DNA of 57,754 nucleotides from Streptomyces acidicola (GCF_009377235.1 NZ_VMNX01000027.1:1-57754); one strand, 5' to 3'. Shown: positions 1-8,307, counted from the stretch's first letter. Notes: generated by a model from the sequence alone, not told the origin. Program-made: numbers and translations.

Positions 1-92
1 GGCTACGTCCGCCGAGTAAGAGATGTAGGCGGAGGTGACCTCAGCTGATTCCGTCAAGACGCCGAAGCCATCAGTGATCGCTTCTTCCCCTG
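1..92. repeat. Left arm of a perfect inverted repeat (copy of gene at 300-638)
   Basis: Bases 1-92 are the exact reverse complement of 415-506, which lies inside the ESX-like gene at 300-638. The match stops at base 93. On the left it runs to the window edge, so the true length is unknown. It means that a partial, inverted, essentially identical copy of that gene lies at or beyond the left edge. Perfect identity indicates a recent duplication or an assembly join. Bases 93-299 hold no gene that I can recognise. Confidence 0.9.
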
Positions 93-299
93 GACGGCCG
101 CCCCAGTGACCAGCCCCAACGCCCAACAGCCCTCGCACCATCGCCAGTAAGTAGCCGATTCAGGGCCCATTCCAGCAGGTGCTGAAGGCTCTGGTGTGTT
201 TTTCGGGCCGAAACGAGGTTCCGCCCTGGATCTGATCGTTCTGGGAAGGCCTCAACGCTCTCGATCCTCGGCATGTTCACCACCAAGATCAGGACAAAA

Positions 300-638
300 A
301 TGGCTGATGACGGAACTTCGTATTATGAGCCTGGAGCGGGCAGGGAACTGGCCCGCAAGTTCGAGATGCAGGCATACGACCTGAGGGCCTACCTCAAGAA
401 GTTCGAGGAGGAGACAGGGGAAGAAGCGATCACTGATGGCTTCGGCGTCTTGACGGAATCAGCTGAGGTCACCTCCGCCTACATCTCTTACTCGGCGGAC
501 GTAGCCAGCGCCATGAAGGTCGTGCATGAGCACTTGGACAGCATCGCCGACGCTTTGCGGAAGGTGAACAGGGACACCGAAGTTACCGACGATGACCTCG
601 CGGTCCTCTTCGGGAAGCAATCGGACGGTGATCGGTGA
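300..638 (+). CDS. Small ESX-like helical protein (T7SS partner)
   Basis: Encodes 112 residues, hydrophilic and predicted largely alpha-helical with heptad-like spacing in the second half, the size and look of an ESX/WXG100-type partner. No clear WxG turn or YxxxD/E motif is visible, so the assignment rests on size, composition and context. I chose the ATG at 300 because AGGA lies about 6 bases upstream; an in-frame ATG at 273 lacks a good ribosome site. The stop overlaps the GTG start of the next gene (GTGA), so the two are translationally coupled as partner plus effector. Bases 415-506 are duplicated in inverted form at the window edge. Exact function is unknown. Confidence 0.7.
   Translation: MADDGTSYYEPGAGRELARKFEMQAYDLRAYLKKFEEETGEEAITDGFGVLTESAEVTSAYISYSADVASAMKVVHEHLDSIADALRKVNRDTEVTDDDLAVLFGKQSDGDR
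415..506. repeat. Right arm of the perfect inverted repeat
   Basis: Identical in reverse complement to bases 1-92. It lies within the coding region at 300-638, so the left copy would be a fragment of the same gene in opposite orientation. Spacing between arms is 322 bases. Confidence 0.9.
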
Positions 639-1759
639 GCGGGAACGAGTCCGCGGCCGAAGAGATCATCGAACTCGGCATCGAGGTCATCAATCCCGGC
701 GGTCGCCCGGATGAGTTGGAAGCTGCGGCCAAGGCGTGGCGCCAGCTGAAGTCTGACGTCGAGGGCCTGGTCAAGGACCTGGACAAGGACGTCAGGGCAA
801 CAGTCGGACACACATGGCGTGGTGAGGCCGCCAATGCCTTCCAGGCTCATTGGGATGAGTTCGCGACTGCCGTGCTGAGCGCGACGGACGACTTCGACGA
901 AGCTGCCCAGGGCCTTGAGGACGCTGCCAAGACTATTCGCGAGGTCAATGAGGAGATTCACGACATCTACGTGGAGATCGGGATCTCCATCGGGGTCTCG
1001 GTGGGCATGTCGTTCCTCACCTTGGGTGTGTCGGCGGCGGCCGGTACAGCGCGAGTCACCATGTTGGTCACGAGGGCTCTCGAGGCAGCGGGCCGACTGG
1101 GCGGGCTCCTAAGGGTGATCGGTACAAACTTCCTGCGCCTGTACAACTCGGGAAAGGCGGGCAGACTCTTCGCTGAAGGGCTGCTGAACTGGGCTGGCGG
1201 CACTGCGGGTGGCATGATCACCAGCCAGCTGAGCGGCAAGGGCTGGGAAGTCGGGACCAACATGATTGGAGGCCTGGCGGGCGCGACCGTCGGGACTGCG
1301 GCGGGCAAGGCCGTGACCACACTGGGTGGTAAGGAGATCGTCAGCGGCATGGTTGGCGGTGCGGCTGGAGGTATGTCGGGAGACTATGTGGACTCTATCC
1401 GCAAGGGTGAGGACTTCGACATCCGGCAGGGCCTTGTCACCGGTATCGCCGGAGGCGCGGCTGGTGGACTCGGTGGCGGAGCAAGGGCCGTCGACAGGGG
1501 TCTCGACGACATGGCCCGAGGTCTGAGGAACGACAACGACTTCACCTACAGCGGGGATCGACCGGAGCACCAGCGACTCGGTGGCGACACCGCCTTCGGT
1601 GCTGCCACGCCTGTAGCGGGGGGCGTTTCCGCGAACACCGCGAAGGACGGCTTCGACGGCGTGGACGAGAGTGCGAAAGAGGCTCAGAAGGCCGCCGAGA
1701 GGGGCGTCGAGGGCGAGCACGAGACGGCAACGGACCGGATTCGCGAGGACTTCGGCTGA
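635..1759 (+). CDS. WXG/LXG-type T7SS substrate-like protein with DFG tail
   Basis: 374 residues. Residues 25-110 form a helical domain with a W-R-G turn (TWRGEAANAF near residue 61), typical of WXG100/LXG amino-terminal domains that target proteins to T7SS. Residues 112-140 are hydrophobic. Residues 185-285 are rich in glycine and alanine with glycine-zipper-like helices, as in pore-forming or membrane-inserting effectors. The protein ends in IREDFG, a tail shared with other proteins in this window (4495, 16252, 22786 and 23487 ends). It is coupled by GTGA to the ESX-like gene upstream and by overlapping TGATG to the DUF3592-like gene downstream. A GAGGA inside the last codons probably serves as the ribosome site for that next gene. 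Toxic activity is not evident. Confidence 0.8.
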   Translation: MSGNESAAEEIIELGIEVINPGGRPDELEAAAKAWRQLKSDVEGLVKDLDKDVRATVGHTWRGEAANAFQAHWDEFATAVLSATDDFDEAAQGLEDAAKTIREVNEEIHDIYVEIGISIGVSVGMSFLTLGVSAAAGTARVTMLVTRALEAAGRLGGLLRVIGTNFLRLYNSGKAGRLFAEGLLNWAGGTAGGMITSQLSGKGWEVGTNMIGGLAGATVGTAAGKAVTTLGGKEIVSGMVGGAAGGMSGDYVDSIRKGEDFDIRQGLVTGIAGGAAGGLGGGARAVDRGLDDMARGLRNDNDFTYSGDRPEHQRLGGDTAFGAATPVAGGVSANTAKDGFDGVDESAKEAQKAAERGVEGEHETATDRIREDFG

Positions 1760-3171
1760 TGATGCATGCGGAAGTCACGCGTACGCCTTTCAAGGTGTCC
1801 TCCAAGATCGGCGCGTGGTGTGCGGGTCTGGGGTTGATGGCGGCGATGTCCGTGCTCGGGCTGTGGCTGTTCGGTACCGCACCAGAGCTGCGGCGGCAGC
1901 TGGTTCTGGTTTCCCTTGGCTGTGTGCTCGTCTGCGTCGTAGTGGTCGCGCTAAATCAACGGTCGTCAGGGGGACGGCGGCCGTTCAGAGAGGTCGCCGC
2001 GGCCGCATGCACCGAGGCGGCTGATGAGGAGAAGGGGCCGGCCACGGAGTCGGTCTCTGTGCCGCGGACCATCCCGTCGAGGCGGGGGCAACAACTCCGA
2101 GCTTTCGCCTGGGTGATCGGGAACGCAACCGTGCTTGTGGGGGTTTTCGCCCTGGCGGTAGGAGCACCGCAGAGGCCGGAGCGGGTGGAGCGCATCCATT
2201 CGGCCGGGGCCGAGTTCGGATTCGCACGGGCGGAAAAGGTCAGCGATGTACGGCGAAAGTCCTCCAGGGGCAAGGACCCCTACACGGCGACAGTGGTCGT
2301 CCAGTTGCCTGCCAAATCCGGTGGCGAACCCGTGTCGGCAACAGTCAAGGCGACGACGAAGCAGCCGTTGCGTCCAGGTGACCCGGTGGAGGTTCTGTAC
2401 GCGCCCGCACAACCGCAGCTCGGAGCGGTAGCAGGGGACGAGCGGAGTCTCGGCTGGGAGTTGCGTGGGGAAACAATGCCCGCGTACATGCGCTGGTTCT
2501 TCTTCGCCGCCTGGCTTCTTAGTTGCTTCGCCGCCGTCAGTCATGTGTCGACCAGACATGGTTTTCGTTCATATTCACGCCTGGGCAAGAGAGACAAGGC
2601 CATGCGGGGGCACTACACCCGCGTTGGTGGGCCCGGTGCTGGGGCCGAGCAAGGGTCGTCAGGGAAAGACATCTATCTGGAGATCGGTACGGATGCTGGG
2701 TGGGTGCATTTCCGTACAAACGTCGGCAAGCGCGGTTTGCCAGAGGCGATGGAAGGCCAACAGCTCTGGCTGTGCTGGGACGCTCATCGGGGAGCGCGGG
2801 GTTCGCGGATCTCGCCGAACAGGACGCCTGCGGTGTTGGTGTTCGACACAGGGCTGGTCGTGCACGGAATGGTGAGCGTTGACGAGGCGCGGTCGTTGAA
2901 TGACAGTGGTGTCTCCGTTGAGAAACTCCGCCCTGCTTTGCTGGAGGACCGGCCGCTTCGGCTATTCGATTTTCGCTCCCAGTGGCCTCTCTTTGTCGAG
3001 CCATTGGCATTGCAGACTTGCGTGGTGGTTGTCGCCTGTGCTGCGTTGCTGACGTTCGACGTGGGGACCGGGTGGCGTTGGGCCGCGGGAATCGTCGGTT
3101 TCCTCGGAGCGTTCGCGGCCAGTGGAGCGTATTTGAGTGAGGACCCTCCTGCGAAGCGAGCCGCACCATAA
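1759..3171 (+). CDS. DUF3592-like multi-pass membrane protein
   Basis: 470 residues with hydrophobic segments near residues 20-60 (two), 113-133, 237-257 and 417-460. The central soluble part (about 145-230) resembles DUF3592: a strand-rich domain ending in a YAPxxPxLGAV motif. It is a diverged paralog of the protein at 9049-10485, which shares that motif, the topology and the position directly after a DFG-tailed reading frame. The start overlaps the stop of the upstream WXG gene, so both products are probably made in fixed ratio. It could be an immunity, anchoring or export accessory protein for the upstream substrate; this is inferred from position only. Confidence 0.75.
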   Translation: MMHAEVTRTPFKVSSKIGAWCAGLGLMAAMSVLGLWLFGTAPELRRQLVLVSLGCVLVCVVVVALNQRSSGGRRPFREVAAAACTEAADEEKGPATESVSVPRTIPSRRGQQLRAFAWVIGNATVLVGVFALAVGAPQRPERVERIHSAGAEFGFARAEKVSDVRRKSSRGKDPYTATVVVQLPAKSGGEPVSATVKATTKQPLRPGDPVEVLYAPAQPQLGAVAGDERSLGWELRGETMPAYMRWFFFAAWLLSCFAAVSHVSTRHGFRSYSRLGKRDKAMRGHYTRVGGPGAGAEQGSSGKDIYLEIGTDAGWVHFRTNVGKRGLPEAMEGQQLWLCWDAHRGARGSRISPNRTPAVLVFDTGLVVHGMVSVDEARSLNDSGVSVEKLRPALLEDRPLRLFDFRSQWPLFVEPLALQTCVVVVACAALLTFDVGTGWRWAAGIVGFLGAFAASGAYLSEDPPAKRAAP

Positions 3172-3293
3172 CCGTTCTTATGTGACGAGGACCTGTGGAA
3201 GATCGCGACGCGAGTCTTCCTTTTGACAAGCACGGTATGCCGACGAATGAGGGCAGCGGCGCCGACCTCACGCGAAGGATCATCTAGCTCCGC

Positions 3294-3881
3294 ATGACCG
3301 ACTCCCGTACTGATTCCCGCCCCCGGGGCCCCGTGACCCGCGTGATCCTCTGGATCTGCGGCGGCATTGTCGCGTTCGTCGCCGCCTTCTGGGCTGTCAC
3401 CGCGACCGCCGATCTCGCCCTGTCCGCAGGCGTCTACGGCACCCCGGGCACGTACAAGGTGGAGAGCTGCTACGACACCAACACCAGCCGTAAGAACTCC
3501 GACTACGACTGCTACGGCGACTTCATTCCGGACGGCGGCAGCGCCGACGACGCCGTCTACGTGCACCTTGAGGGAACCGGGCACGACTACCCGGACGGCA
3601 CCGAGTTCGACGCGCGGCAGGGGCTTGAGCCGCAGACGATCCAGCGGGCAGGGGTCCGCGGCGTCGTGGGTGAGCTGTGGCAGGTCGGGTTTGCCGTGGC
3701 CATCCTCGGCTGGCTGGCGTATTTGGCGATCAGGCCACCAAAGTCGGGCGAGCCGAACCGGAGCCCGGAGCCCTCGTGGCGCGAGAGGGCGGCCGATCGG
3801 GCGGATGGCGGTGTCGTTGTCGGTGTCGCTGTGGGCGTCCTGGGCTTCGTCGCCAACATCGTGGAGTCGATTACTTCCTAG
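3294..3881 (+). CDS. Two-to-three-helix membrane protein, CxGxF family
   Basis: 195 residues. There is one membrane helix near residues 18-42, an outward loop with paired cysteines, a second helix near 128-146 and a hydrophobic stretch near the end. The loop reads GTPGTYKVESC...CYGDF. The same layout (G-T-x-x-V-x-x-C, then C-x-G-x-F) occurs in the proteins at 25014-25628 and 27420-28073, so the three are paralogs. The two cysteines could form a disulfide outside the cell. Its 3' end overlaps the convergent pseudogene at 3878-4451 by 4 bases. Function unknown. Confidence 0.75.
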   Translation: MTDSRTDSRPRGPVTRVILWICGGIVAFVAAFWAVTATADLALSAGVYGTPGTYKVESCYDTNTSRKNSDYDCYGDFIPDGGSADDAVYVHLEGTGHDYPDGTEFDARQGLEPQTIQRAGVRGVVGELWQVGFAVAILGWLAYLAIRPPKSGEPNRSPEPSWRERAADRADGGVVVGVAVGVLGFVANIVESITS

Positions 3882-4451
3882 CGTTCCGGCGTCAAGCTCC
3901 CGCCTGCCCGGCGATGCCTGGCACGTACGCTCGCGGCGTTGCCGGGCCGGGCGGGTCCGTGATGGCTGTCGGTGTCCCGAGGGATGGACCAGGCGATCTC
4001 CACCTCGCGCTCACGGACGTACAGAGGGCTGACCCACCGCTCTCCGACGGCCAGCACGCGGTCCCCTCTCCAGACGTACACAGCGGTCCCGAGGCCCCCG
4101 GCCGCACTGTCCCATCCGTCGTTGAGTCTCTTCTCCTGCCGGCGCTTCTCCTTGCTCCGGCAGGGCCACAAGAGTCCCCGGAAGGGCATCAGGAGCAGGT
4201 CGCCGAGGAAATCAAGCGGGGCGGTGATCCACGCGAGGAAGCCGGTCATCCACGCCCGCACCCATACCCCGGCGGAGGGTCGGGGGCGGCGCTCGCCGTG
4301 GGAGAGGACGCGGGAAGTCGGCCGTCGGCGCATCGGTGGCTTGGGCGCCCGGGAGTGGCGCACCGACGGGCTGCAGATGGACTACACGGCCTCCCTGGAG
4401 CGCTGTTATCGCCAGTTCCCGGAGTTCGGCGTCCGTCCTGGACACCGTCAT
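3878..4451 (-). pseudogene. Frameshifted duplicate of the gene at 22820-23443
   Basis: The reading frame starts at 4451 (MTVSRTDAELREL) and matches the intact paralog (MTTARTDATLREL). Near 4360-4366 the paralog has CTGCAGCGGGTGGTGTCCC where this copy has one extra base, so the match continues in another frame from about 4363 (RAPKPPMRRR, then CRSKEKRR, GGWDSAAGGL, VLAVGER). The end has also lost about a dozen codons after IPRD and the tail no longer matches. The intact relative is a basic protein with a hydrophobic hairpin. Two lesions make a sequencing error an unlikely full explanation. It follows the chimeric gene at 4495-5073 with the same 44-base spacing as the intact pair. Confidence 0.8.
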
Positions 4452-4494
4452 ACGAGCCCTCCTGTGTGTCGTGTTCCGTTGCGTCTGCCGTAGG

Positions 4495-5073
4495 TCACCC
4501 GAAGTCCTCTCGCAGTTTCTTCTGGGTGGCCGTCTCGGCCGTGGACATCCGCTGGTCGTAACTCCGCGACTCGGGCCGCTGGTCGCATGCCGTCGATTCC
4601 TTCGGTGTCGGGCCGGGCGTGTACTCGTCGTAGGTCCGCCGGATGGGCTCGCCCACATCTTGGCCGATGGCCGACGTGACGATCCCCTCGTAGTCGGTGG
4701 GTGTGGCAGCAGCAGGGGCGGGCGGTGGAGCTGTGCGGTGTTGGAGTCGTGCACCTCGGCTTTCGGCGATGAGGAGGGTGTCGCCGAGTGCCTGGGTGAG
4801 TTGTTCGGCGAGCTGTCGGATCTCGGTGGTCAGAGCGGTGTGTGTGGCGAGTACTTCCCAGGCCCGTTCGTGGAGCCGTTCTGCGAGGCCGAGTTGTACG
4901 GTCTCCACGCGGTCGGCGATCCGGGAGAGGGTGCCGGCACCGGTGTCGTCCTCGATGAGATAGCAGCGCTGGCCGAGGAAGCCGGTCCAGGGGAGCAGGC
5001 GGGTGCGGGGCTCGGGCTCCTTGGGAAGGTCTTCTCCTTCTCCCGGTCCGCCTGTTTTTTCCGTGAGGTTCAT
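4495..5073 (-). CDS. Chimeric protein: XRE-locus hypothetical fused to DFG-tailed T7SS protein end
   Basis: 192 residues. Residues 1 to about 125 (LPWTGFLGQRCYLIEDDTG..., RLAEQLTQALGD, IAESRGARL) look like the small hypothetical protein usually encoded beside XRE/DUF397 pairs in Streptomyces. The last 65 or so residues (from about EGIVT) match the end of the WXG protein at 23487-24455: DVGEPIRR-YDE, DQRPES, DQRM, ETATQKK, REDFG. The two halves have unrelated origins, so the gene looks like a recombination joint near base 4690. It overlaps the next upstream gene by 4 bases (5070-5073). Whether the fusion is functional is unknown. Confidence 0.75.
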   Translation of the reverse strand: MNLTEKTGGPGEGEDLPKEPEPRTRLLPWTGFLGQRCYLIEDDTGAGTLSRIADRVETVQLGLAERLHERAWEVLATHTALTTEIRQLAEQLTQALGDTLLIAESRGARLQHRTAPPPAPAAATPTDYEGIVTSAIGQDVGEPIRRTYDEYTPGPTPKESTACDQRPESRSYDQRMSTAETATQKKLREDFG

Positions 5074-5369
5074 CGGCCGACCTCCACTCCGGGGATACGG
5101 CGGGGGCCAACGTTCAGGCCATACGTCGCCAGCCAGAGGGCCCGGCGCCGGGCGCGCTGTTCGGTGGTGAGTACGTAGGGGCGGACAGGTGGGGTGGCGG
5201 CGTCGTCGAGAGCGGTGTTCGTGGCGTTGGGGCCAGGCGCTCGGCGGAGCACGGGCCCAGACTCTTGGCGGCGTACGGGCTCGGGTGGCGTGTGTCCGGC
5301 GCGGTGACGGCCCCGCAGGGCGAAGAGGACGGTGAGCGCGTCGAGAGCGCGGAGGGTCAGATTGATCAT
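5070..5369 (-). CDS. Small hypothetical protein of the XRE/DUF397 locus
   Basis: 99 residues, starting MINLTLRALDALTVLFALRGRHR (given here only as its opening), basic and proline-rich in the middle, with a QRARRRALWLATYG helix near the end. Such proteins are common next to XRE-DUF397 regulators in Streptomyces, but no function is known to me. It overlaps both neighbours by 4 bases (ATGA type), so 5611-4495 is one transcription unit running away from the XRE gene. Confidence 0.65.
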   Translation of the reverse strand: MINLTLRALDALTVLFALRGRHRAGHTPPEPVRRQESGPVLRRAPGPNATNTALDDAATPPVRPYVLTTEQRARRRALWLATYGLNVGPRRIPGVEVGR

Positions 5370-5611
5370 TGGGTCAACTCACCTTTGCTTTCAATGGCCT
5401 TGGGGCAGTCCTCGCAGTCGGCGCAGATCCGCACGGCCCAGCCGAGCCGGCCTCCGTCGAGGTGCTGTGTGTACGCGTGTCCGCCGGGCCGCAGCCCTCG
5501 TCCTCCGCCGCAGCGGACGCAGGCCAGGCCGTAGAGGCGGCGCCAGGATTCGTAGGGGAGGCAGAGGGGGTCGTGGGTGCCGGTACGGAGGTCGGTGTGG
5601 GGTGCTGCCAT
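5366..5611 (-). CDS. Small putative zinc-binding protein
   Basis: 81 residues with two CxxC pairs (C31-x2-C34 and C63-x2-C66, plus C69) and a YESWRRLYGLACVRC segment. This is the pattern of a small zinc-ribbon or treble-clef protein. GGAG stands 5 bases before the ATG. It is the first gene of the leftward unit 5611-4495 and is divergent from the XRE gene at 5806, sharing an intergenic region of about 190 bases. Function unknown; a role with the XRE regulator is inferred from context. Confidence 0.6.
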   Translation of the reverse strand: MAAPHTDLRTGTHDPLCLPYESWRRLYGLACVRCGGGRGLRPGGHAYTQHLDGGRLGWAVRICADCEDCPKAIESKGELTQ

Positions 5612-5805
5612 GGGTGCTCCAGGCGAAGGGTGAGCGTGAGCGTGGAGTGGTCAACCTGTTGCGAAGAGTGACTGACTAGAGCATGACGCTGAGAAAGGTT
5701 TCTCGGCAAGTTGGTTCGCGAGTTTTCTGACCGGCTCGCCGAACTGGCATATGTCGGGCCGTCCGGGCTGTGTAGAGTCCACGCCAGAGAGGCGGTGATC
5801 GATGC

Positions 5806-6666
5806 ATGGCTGATGCTCGACCCAACCTGATGCGGCGCCGACTCGGCCTGGCGCTCCGCACCCTGCGGCAGCGTGCGGGCCTCAACCTGCCCGATGCCGT
5901 GGAGAGGTTGGGACTCTCCGGGCCCTCCGCGCTGAGCAAGATCGAGAACGGTAAGCAGCGCGTCCCGTCATCAGCCCTGGACAAGTACTTCCAGGCTTAC
6001 GACGTGACGGACGAGCAGCGCATCCAGGAGGTCAGGCGCCTCGCCGCCATGGCGTCTTCGCCCCGTAGCACCAACCTGTTCAATCAGTACCGTGACGCGG
6101 TCCGCGATCCCTTCGCCGACTACCTCGAACTCGAAGAGCTGGCTGTCCATGCCGACTGGTATGCCGCTCAGCTCGTTCCTGGGTTGCTGCAGACACCCGC
6201 GTACGCGCACGCCGTCGTCGAAGGAAGCGGCAAGTGGCGGACGGCGAGGGAGGTGCGTACCTTCGTCGAGCTCCGGATGAAGCGCCAGTACGTGCTGCGC
6301 CGCGAGAACCCCTTGTCCCTGTGGTGCGTGCTGGACGAGGCGGTCCTGCGCCGGGAGATGGGCGGACCGGCGGTCATGGCCGAGCAGTTGCGTCAAGTGC
6401 TGGCGATGTCGGAGGAACTGCCCGGAGTGGAGTTCCAGGTGCTTCCCTTCAAGGCCGGAGTGCACGCCGGCATCGACGGGGCCTTCACCGTCTTCCGCTT
6501 CGACGCCGGTGACCCTCTGGCGGTGGTCGAGCCACTGACAACCTCCTTGTATCTGGAGGAGGATGTGCATGTGGGCCGCTACGACCTCGCCTTCCATCAC
6601 CTGCGTGCGAGGGCGCTGGACATCCCGGCTTCACGCGACTTCCTGCAGGACCTCATCAAGGAGTAA
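5806..6666 (+). CDS. XRE-family helix-turn-helix regulator with DUF5753 domain
   Basis: 286 residues. Residues 5-60 are an XRE-type helix-turn-helix (LRQRAGLNL...SALSKIENGK). Residues about 105-280 are the DUF5753 domain usual in Streptomyces BldB/WhiJ-type systems (PGLLQTPAYA, LDEAVLRR, QVLPFKAG). These regulators pair with a small DUF397 partner, here the very next gene. Such pairs control development or antibiotic production in Streptomyces, or stay silent. Earlier in-frame starts are not supported; the ATG at 4802 plus 1 kb equivalent (5802) is in another frame and stops at once. Confidence 0.92.
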   Translation: MADARPNLMRRRLGLALRTLRQRAGLNLPDAVERLGLSGPSALSKIENGKQRVPSSALDKYFQAYDVTDEQRIQEVRRLAAMASSPRSTNLFNQYRDAVRDPFADYLELEELAVHADWYAAQLVPGLLQTPAYAHAVVEGSGKWRTAREVRTFVELRMKRQYVLRRENPLSLWCVLDEAVLRREMGGPAVMAEQLRQVLAMSEELPGVEFQVLPFKAGVHAGIDGAFTVFRFDAGDPLAVVEPLTTSLYLEEDVHVGRYDLAFHHLRARALDIPASRDFLQDLIKE

Positions 6667-6668
6667 GA

Positions 6669-6884
6669 GTGATAGGCCAGGCTGACCTGAACGCCGCCAA
6701 CTGGACCAAGAGCAGCTTCAGCTCAGGTGGTGACAACTGTGTCGAGGTGGCATTCGGATCCGGCGAGACGGTTGGTGTGCGTGACTCGAAGGTGGTTCCG
6801 GGTCCGCTCCTGGCTGTCAATGGCGAGGCGTTTGCCGCCTTCCTCGACGGAGTCAAGCGCGGCCGGCTGGATCGTACGGCCTGA
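6669..6884 (+). CDS. DUF397 family protein, partner of the XRE regulator
   Basis: 71 residues with the DUF397 signature: W-x-K-S-S-F-S-S-G (WTKSSFSSGG), NCVEVAF, VGVRDSKV and a final FL-x-G-V-K. It starts with GTG two bases after the stop of the XRE gene, so the two are co-translated. WhiJ/BldB-like systems use such proteins as antagonists of their XRE partner; that role here is inferred from the family. A strong hairpin follows at 6906-6944. Confidence 0.9.
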   Translation: MIGQADLNAANWTKSSFSSGGDNCVEVAFGSGETVGVRDSKVVPGPLLAVNGEAFAAFLDGVKRGRLDRTA

Positions 6885-6905
6885 TCGCCACGCTCGTGCG
6901 CCTAA

Positions 6906-6944
6906 GCAGGGGCCGCACCCGGATTCACCGGATGCGGCCCCTGC
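6906..6944 (+). terminator. Hairpin terminator after the XRE-DUF397 pair
   Basis: A perfect 12-base stem (GCAGGGGCCGCA with TGCGGCCCCTGC) encloses a 15-base loop that can pair further (CCGG/CCGG). It has no T-tract, as is usual for Streptomyces. Confidence 0.8.
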
Positions 6945-7007
6945 ATCTGGGCCCTGAGGGGCAGGTGGGGTTGTCGAGCGGTACGCGGGGCTTGCCAAGC
7001 CGCCGCC

Positions 7008-7103
7008 TACGCGGCTCTGCCCCTGCAAGGAAGCAGCAGCAGCCCGGACGAGGAGCCCGACCTCGGTTCTGCCGCAGCGGCGATGAGGAGTGACTTCGGA
7101 TGA
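7008..7103 (+). pseudogene. Orphan 3' tail ending in DFG
   Basis: The reading frame ends ...EEPDLG...MRSDFG-stop at 7101-7103, and the stop overlaps the ATG of the next reading frame (GGATGACT). No start or upstream domain fits in front of it; the frame simply runs back into the terminator. It resembles the last codons of a DFG-tailed T7SS protein whose body has been deleted, leaving the coupled junction with its downstream partner. AGGAG within it is well placed as ribosome site for 7100. Confidence 0.45.
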
Positions 7104-7620
7104 CTCAGCTGTCTCTCCCACCGAATGCGGACCAGGTTCTCCGGCATAACAGGGAGCACCATGGTCAACGCATTGCGGGTCGACTGGCCCTTGGCGTCGG
7201 CCTCATCGCCGTCCCGTTCGTGTTGCGGTTTGCGGAGGTCTCCGTCTACACCCTGACCGTGCTGCCAGTTGTCCCCGGCCTGCCGGGGCTACCGGAGACA
7301 AGTGGGTCGGCCGACTCGTCGGGATGGGCACGAGCAGGATTCCGGTCGCCGGTGATGCGGTCGGCTGGGTGGTGGAGGACATCCAAGGGGCCGTGGTCGA
7401 GCACTACACCCGTGACTCCAGCGACGAGGCCAGTGACGAGGCGAGGCGCGAGCTGGAGAAACAGCGCGAGACCGGCGCCCAGGCCGTCAAGGCCGCGACC
7501 CAGACTGCCGGCCGGGAGGCGGGACTCACGGAGGACCAGATCAGCACGCTCGGGGATGCCGTGTACCACCAGGCCAACCTGGATTACAGCGACGGCCGAT
7601 CGCGAGCCAGAGGCCTCTGA
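7100..7620 (+). pseudogene. Frameshifted remnant of a T7SS-associated protein
   Basis: The first part (7100 to about 7285) encodes a membrane helix (RIAGRLALGVGLIAVPFVL) followed by VPGLPGLP. The sensible sequence then jumps to another frame: GDKWVGRLVG, RIPVAGDAVGWVVEDI, EDQISTLGDAVYHQ, ending at 7620. That second part resembles the carboxy-terminal end of large Streptomyces WXG-type proteins. Either one gene has frameshifted near 7285-7300 or two remnants were joined. The frame that starts at 7100 stays open to 7759 but becomes meaningless arginine/serine-rich sequence after the break. Confidence 0.6.
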
Positions 7621-7686
7621 TGGCTGTGGGAACCGTAGCTCGCATGTTGGCACCCGTCGTGGTCAAGAGATCCGAGGTTCATGGCA

Positions 7687-8307
7687 ATGGCCGCTTTTCG
7701 TGAGGTCGTCGATCCCCGGCATCCGAGCCGTCGGGCACGTTGGACGGCGGTTGCCGTAGCGTGTTCCGTTCTGGCAGGAGGGCTGGGGTGGTGGGTCTCC
7801 CGAGGCGGGGAAGGGCCAGCCGTGGCAGTACCGGCGAAGGTGTGTGACGGCTCCCTAGCCGGGAACCTGGTGTCCCCTCTTCCCGGGGACCACGGCACGG
7901 CGTACTCAGAGGAGGCACAGGGCTTCACGGGGGAGAGCACCACGGGGTTCTGCTCTGTCCGAGGTGGAGGACTGACGGTACGCATCTCGTATCGCCTTTG
8001 GTCCGGGGACTTCTACAAGGACGAGGCCATCGAGGAACTGATAACAGCGGACGGGCGCCAGGCACTGAAGGTGGGTACGGCCAAGGGATACGCGAGCGAC
8101 ACTTCTGGGGCGCTTTTCGTGCCGTGTCCGAAGAACGATGACCTCGAGTCGAAGGTCCAGGTCCAGGCGGAATATCTGAAGCACGATGATGCGAAGGACA
8201 ATGGAACCGAGGGGTTCCGTGATCTGACAGCCGCGACCGCTCGTTATGTCGCCCAGGACCTACTTGGCTGCGAGGGGGCGGAATCGCTCTCGGAGCCAAA
8301 TCCATGA
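7687..8307 (+). CDS. Membrane-anchored extracytoplasmic protein, hypothetical
   Basis: 206 residues from the ATG at 7687, chosen because GAGG lies 9 bases upstream; the ATG at 7681 is only 3 bases from it. A single membrane helix at about residues 18-36 is followed by an outside domain with cysteines (VCDGSLAG, FCSV, VPCP, LLGCEG) that could form disulfides. The domain order (CDGSLAG...GFTGESTTGFCSV) is like conserved Streptomyces secreted or anchored proteins of unknown function. The stop overlaps the start of a tiny lipoprotein gene (ATGA at 8304). Confidence 0.75.
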   Translation: MAAFREVVDPRHPSRRARWTAVAVACSVLAGGLGWWVSRGGEGPAVAVPAKVCDGSLAGNLVSPLPGDHGTAYSEEAQGFTGESTTGFCSVRGGGLTVRISYRLWSGDFYKDEAIEELITADGRQALKVGTAKGYASDTSGALFVPCPKNDDLESKVQVQAEYLKHDDAKDNGTEGFRDLTAATARYVAQDLLGCEGAESLSEPNP

